Source of the DNA: Alphaproteobacteria bacterium
GTDB taxonomy: Bacteria; Pseudomonadota; Alphaproteobacteria; Micropepsales; Micropepsaceae
Assembly: GCA_020852655.1 (NCBI GenBank)
Contig: JADZAI010000074.1
Coordinates: 1-64,000, forward strand
DNA length: 64,000 nt
Reading direction: 5' to 3'
Of the stretch, positions 61,229 to 64,000 are shown piece after piece. Under the pieces are notes generated by a model. It was not told the origin of the DNA. It saw nothing but the letters and a program-made list of their open reading frames with translations, and searched no databases. The translations under genes were made by a program, and so were the position numbers. The first letter of the stretch is position 1, and every line of letters starts with the position of its first letter.

Positions 61229-61867
61229 CTATTGCTGTGCCCAGACGATGCGGTGCATCCACTCGATGTCGTGCTGGTCGAACATGCGCGGCGGATAGGC
61301 CGGGTTCACCGATTGCAGTTCGATCTTCTTGCCTGACTTTTTTGACAGGACCTTCGCCATCACTTCGCCGTCGCGGGTCTTCACGACAACCCGGTCGCCT
61401 TTGCGTATCTGCGCATTGGGCGAAAGGATGATGACGTCGCCCGGACGGTAAAGCGGCAGCATCGAGTCGCCCGTTACCTCCAAGGCAAACGCCGCATCGT
61501 CCTCCACGGTCGGCAGCTTCACGTGATCCCAACTCGAACCGGCGGGAAAGCCTGCGGAATCGAAAAAGCCCTCCGAACCGGCCTTCGCGAGGCCGATCAG
61601 CGGGATCGAACGCACGTTTTGCGGACCGTATTTCCCCTTCGGATTGATCAGGGAAACCAGTTCTTCCAGGCTTGCCCCCGTCGCGGTGAGCACTTTGGAC
61701 ACGCTCTCGGTGGAAGGCCAGCGGCGCTTGCCGTCGTCGGAAATGCGCTTGGAAGGGTTGAATGTGGTGGCGTCGAGCCCGGATTTCCGCGCGAGCCCCG
61801 ACGGCGACAGTCCGTAGCGCGCAGCCAGTGCGTCGAGTGCGGTCCAAATCTGCTTGTGCGTCAGCAT
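61229..61867 (-). CDS. LexA-like HTH/S24 peptidase-fold repressor
   Basis: The 212-residue protein has an XRE-type helix-turn-helix (SPSGLARKSGLDATTFNPSKR, about residues 21-41) and an S24 domain. The nucleophile Ser135 is in VTGDSMLP and the catalytic lysine is Lys172 in DGEVMAKVL. Their 37-residue spacing equals that of LexA. A candidate cleavage Ala96-Gly97 lies upstream (GLAKAGSEG). It likely represses a stress or phage-derived target until self-cleaved. It is convergent with lysK and divergent from DUF952. Confidence 0.8.
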   Translation of the reverse strand: MLTHKQIWTALDALAARYGLSPSGLARKSGLDATTFNPSKRISDDGKRRWPSTESVSKVLTATGASLEELVSLINPKGKYGPQNVRSIPLIGLAKAGSEGFFDSAGFPAGSSWDHVKLPTVEDDAAFALEVTGDSMLPLYRPGDVIILSPNAQIRKGDRVVVKTRDGEVMAKVLSKKSGKKIELQSVNPAYPPRMFDQHDIEWMHRIVWAQQ

Positions 61868-61959
61868 GGCGGGTTCTATGTCAGCCGTGAACGATGGTGG
61901 GAAATTAGCCCTACCGTGTTTCCATTGCAACCCTTGTAGGAAAAAAAGCGAAGGAAGCG

Positions 61960-62307
61960 GTGGCGCAGCGCATATACAAGATCGTGTCGTCGGAGGCCTG
62001 GTCAGCCGCACTGGTGAACGGCGCGTTTGCGGGCGCGCCGATCGATGAGGCCGACGGGTTCATACATCTTTCGACGGCCGGTCAGGTGCGCGAAACGGCG
62101 GCCAGACATTTCGCGCGGCAGGCGAGTCTCCTGCTGATCGCGTTCGATCCCGAAGCGTTCGGCTCGGCGTTGCGCTGGGAGATTTCTCGCGGCGGCGCAT
62201 TGTTCCCTCACCTTTACGCCCCGCTCGATGTGGCGCTTGCGCTGTCGACAGACGCCTTGCCGTTGGATCGTGAGGGAAAGCACATTTTCCCGCCGGGCAT
62301 TCCATGA
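61960..62307 (+). CDS. DUF952 family protein
   Basis: The 115-residue protein has IYKIVSSEAWSAAL at its start, DEADGFIHLSTAGQVRETAARHF (about residues 29-51) and ISRGGALFPHLYAPL. The family is a small alpha/beta domain of unknown function, often called glutathione S-transferase-like. It starts at GTG with AAGGAAG before it. Its stop overlaps the pyrD ATG, so the two are coupled. Confidence 0.82.
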   Translation: MAQRIYKIVSSEAWSAALVNGAFAGAPIDEADGFIHLSTAGQVRETAARHFARQASLLLIAFDPEAFGSALRWEISRGGALFPHLYAPLDVALALSTDALPLDREGKHIFPPGIP

Positions 62308-63389
62308 GCGCCTTCTTCCGCCTTGCCGTCCGCCCCGCGCTCTTCGCGCTCGACCCGGAAACGGCGCACAACGTCACGCTTTTCGCACTGCGCCATGGCT
62401 TCGCACGTGGCCCGGGCAAGCCGGCGACGTCGGAGCGGTTGCGGCAGACGCTCTTGGGGCTGGATTTTCCGAATCCTCTGGGTCTTGCGGCAGGCTTCGA
62501 CAAGAACGCAGACGTACCGGACGCCGTGCTCCGCCTCGGTTTCGGCTTCGCGGAATGCGGCACCGTTACGCCACAACCCCAGCCCGGCAACCCCAAGCCG
62601 CGCATCTTCCGCCTCGCGGAGGACGAAGCGGTCATCAATCGCCTTGGCTTCAACAACAAGGGTCACGAAGCGGCGCATCGGCGGCTCGCGGCTCGCGGCG
62701 CCTCGGGCGGCGTCGTCGGCATCAATATCGGCGCAAACAAGGACGCGGCCGATCGCGTTGCGGATTATGTGGCGGGCTACCGGCGCCTCGCTGCCCTGGC
62801 CCGCTACGTCACCGTCAACATCTCGTCGCCCAATACGCCGGGTCTGCGCGGCTTGCAGAATCCCGGCGAACTCGATGACCTGCTGGGCCGAGTTGCGGAA
62901 GCGCGCCGCGAGACGGGTATCGGCCGGCCGATACTGCTGAAGATCGCGCCGGACCTCGATGCTGCCGCGATCACTGCCATCGTCGAAACCTGCATCGCGC
63001 ACGGCATCGATGGCCTCATCGTATCGAACACGACGATCACGCGGCCGGAAACGCTTCGAAGCGCGCATGCGAAGGAAACGGGCGGCTTGTCCGGGCGTCC
63101 ACTGTTCCATCCGGCGACGCGCGCCTTGGCGCAGGCCTTCCTCGCCGCCAAGGGTCGCCTTCCGCTGATAGGGGCGGGCGGCGTCGCAACGGCGGAGGAC
63201 GCGTTCCGCAAGATCGCCGCGGGCGCGCGCCTCGTGCAGCTCTATACGGCGATGGTCTATCGCGGACCCGGCCTGCCGGCGGAAATCTGCGCCGGACTGG
63301 ACCGCCTGCTGGCCGAGAGCAATCTGCCGATCGCCCAGCTCTGCGGCCGGGATGCCGCGCGCTTGGCTGACGAAAGTCCTACCGCCTAG
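62304..63389 (+). CDS. pyrD: Quinone-dependent dihydroorotate dehydrogenase
   Basis: The 361-residue class 2 enzyme has the membrane-associating N-terminal helix, GLAAGFDKNA (FMN site), a catalytic serine in NISSPNTPGLRGLQ (about residue 175), and the late LIGAGGVATAEDAFRKIAAGARLVQLYTAMVYRGP. It oxidises dihydroorotate to orotate with ubiquinone in pyrimidine synthesis. It is translated together with DUF952. Confidence 0.94.
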   Translation: MSAFFRLAVRPALFALDPETAHNVTLFALRHGFARGPGKPATSERLRQTLLGLDFPNPLGLAAGFDKNADVPDAVLRLGFGFAECGTVTPQPQPGNPKPRIFRLAEDEAVINRLGFNNKGHEAAHRRLAARGASGGVVGINIGANKDAADRVADYVAGYRRLAALARYVTVNISSPNTPGLRGLQNPGELDDLLGRVAEARRETGIGRPILLKIAPDLDAAAITAIVETCIAHGIDGLIVSNTTITRPETLRSAHAKETGGLSGRPLFHPATRALAQAFLAAKGRLPLIGAGGVATAEDAFRKIAAGARLVQLYTAMVYRGPGLPAEICAGLDRLLAESNLPIAQLCGRDAARLADESPTA

Positions 63390-63835
63390 CTGTCGCTGCG
63401 CAGCAGGAAATGCCCGCGCAGTGCTGCAACCGGGCGGCCATGATCGTCCTGCCAGGCTTCGGCGTGCACGTTCACCACCCGGCGGCCCTGTTTCGTGATG
63501 ACCGCGCGGCCGAACGTGTCGACCGGCCGGCCGGAGCGCAGATAGTCGATGTTGATGTCCACCGGCTTCGGAATCGTCAGGGGCGCAATCTCGAAGACGA
63601 GCTGCACCATCGCGGTGACTTCGAGAAAACCGCCGACGACCCCGCCATGGAGCGCCGGCAGCATGACGTTGCCGATCAGCTTGCGGTCGAATTTCAGGAT
63701 CGTCGTGATCTCGGTTCCCTTTCGGTCGACCGAGATGCCGAGGTGCCTTGCATAGGGAACGGACGCCAGCAGCGCGGAGAGATCGGGCTTTGTGCCGGCG
63801 TCTGCCGCAGCCTTGAGGATGGCGGACGGCGTCAT
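63386..63835 (-). CDS. PaaI-type hotdog thioesterase
   Basis: The 149-residue single hotdog domain has VPYARHLGISVDRKGTEI, the active-site loop LPALHGGVVGGFLEVTAM (the HGG motif of PaaI enzymes) and DINIDYLRSGRPVDTFGRAVI. It hydrolyses acyl-CoAs, probably aromatic or short. Its ATG overlaps the stop of another hotdog gene and its stop overlaps pyrD by four bases. The two hotdog genes may form a heteromer. Confidence 0.86.
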   Translation of the reverse strand: MTPSAILKAAADAGTKPDLSALLASVPYARHLGISVDRKGTEITTILKFDRKLIGNVMLPALHGGVVGGFLEVTAMVQLVFEIAPLTIPKPVDINIDYLRSGRPVDTFGRAVITKQGRRVVNVHAEAWQDDHGRPVAALRGHFLLRSDS

Positions 63836-64000
63836 GGGGCGGCCTTGAGGTTGGCGCCCGGCGCGCGCCCTTCGCTGCTGTTGAGCATGAAGGCGGCGGA
63901 GACCGCCGCGACCGGATCGGACCGGTCGGTCTGGTAGGCGACGCCGCGCACGAAGGCGATCGATTTCGTCACCCGGTAGCACTCCACGAAGGCGAAGATA
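63832..64000 (-). CDS. Hotdog thioesterase, C-terminal part (5' end outside window)
   Basis: The visible 56 codons end IFAFVECYRVTKSIAFVRGVAY-like, then SDPVAAVSAAFMLNSSEG and a TGA that overlaps the ATG of the next thioesterase (ATGA). The RVTKSIAFVRG and AAVSAAFML strands match the last beta strands of the hotdog fold. It is the second, upstream member of a thioesterase pair and is cut by the window end. Confidence 0.75.
   Translation of the reverse strand, partial: IFAFVECYRVTKSIAFVRGVAYQTDRSDPVAAVSAAFMLNSSEGRAPGANLKAAP

Noticed and set aside
61229-62011. Prophage remnant around the S24 repressor
   Set aside because: Neighbours are lysK, DUF952 and pyrD, all core genes; no phage gene is seen.
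1-64000. CRISPR arrays, rRNA genes, replication origin
   Set aside because: No regularly spaced repeats, rRNA-like sequence or cluster of DnaA boxes was noticed.

Overview
The window is about 64 kb of GC-rich, gene-dense bacterial chromosome. Several features point to an alphaproteobacterium: a SAM-II riboswitch in front of metZ, a class I lysyl-tRNA synthetase, the long two-domain dCTP deaminase, a large TonB-dependent receptor without plug-independent extras, many acyl-CoA dehydrogenases and spinster-type MFS carriers. It looks like a free-living heterotroph of the Caulobacterales/Micropepsales/Sphingomonadales kind, but the sequence alone does not fix the order. Nearly all DNA codes for protein; one gap exceeds 300 bases (53221-53750). 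There is no CRISPR array, prophage or integrase. The only clear mobile DNA is the right end of an IS630-type element at the window start.

Region by region: 1-0.8 kb holds the IS630 end and a membrane DUF305 protein. 0.9-7.9 kb holds a compact minus-strand operon (acyltransferase, asparagine-synthase-like amidotransferase, acyl carrier protein, AMP-forming acyl ligase, NAD-synthase-like amidating enzyme) followed by a phytanoyl-CoA dioxygenase-like gene. It reads as a small biosynthetic cassette for an acylated or amidated metabolite or surface group and is the best candidate here for an undescribed system. 8-19 kb holds a thiolase-like gene, a CASTOR/POLLUX-type channel, two tandem paralogous MFS carriers, TenA, an acyl-CoA dehydrogenase, a CHASE4 histidine kinase and a cold-shock/DUF1294 protein. 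19-28 kb holds small-molecule metabolism genes, a ModE-type operator followed by a 27-codon modA remnant and an orphan modB, a YihY protein and a TonB-dependent receptor.

28-45 kb holds a four-gene acyl/CoA-type operon (MBL, SDR, crotonase, M24), GST, argE, folE, apaG, the riboswitch-controlled metZ, dcd, an emrA-emrB-tetR efflux operon with a recognisable promoter and operator, a tRNA-Gly(CCC), a GMC oxidoreductase with a gluconate-dehydrogenase-subunit-3-like partner, and a paired acyl-CoA dehydrogenase.

45-64 kb holds an MscS-type channel, the conserved prkA-yeaH-spoVR stress operon, a GNAT, SixA, a DinG-like helicase, a soluble hybrid kinase with a degenerate receiver and Hpt-like tail, lysK, a 118-base inverted repeat, an S24/HTH repressor, DUF952, pyrD and two hotdog thioesterases. 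All calls come from reading the sequence by eye; no database search was run.
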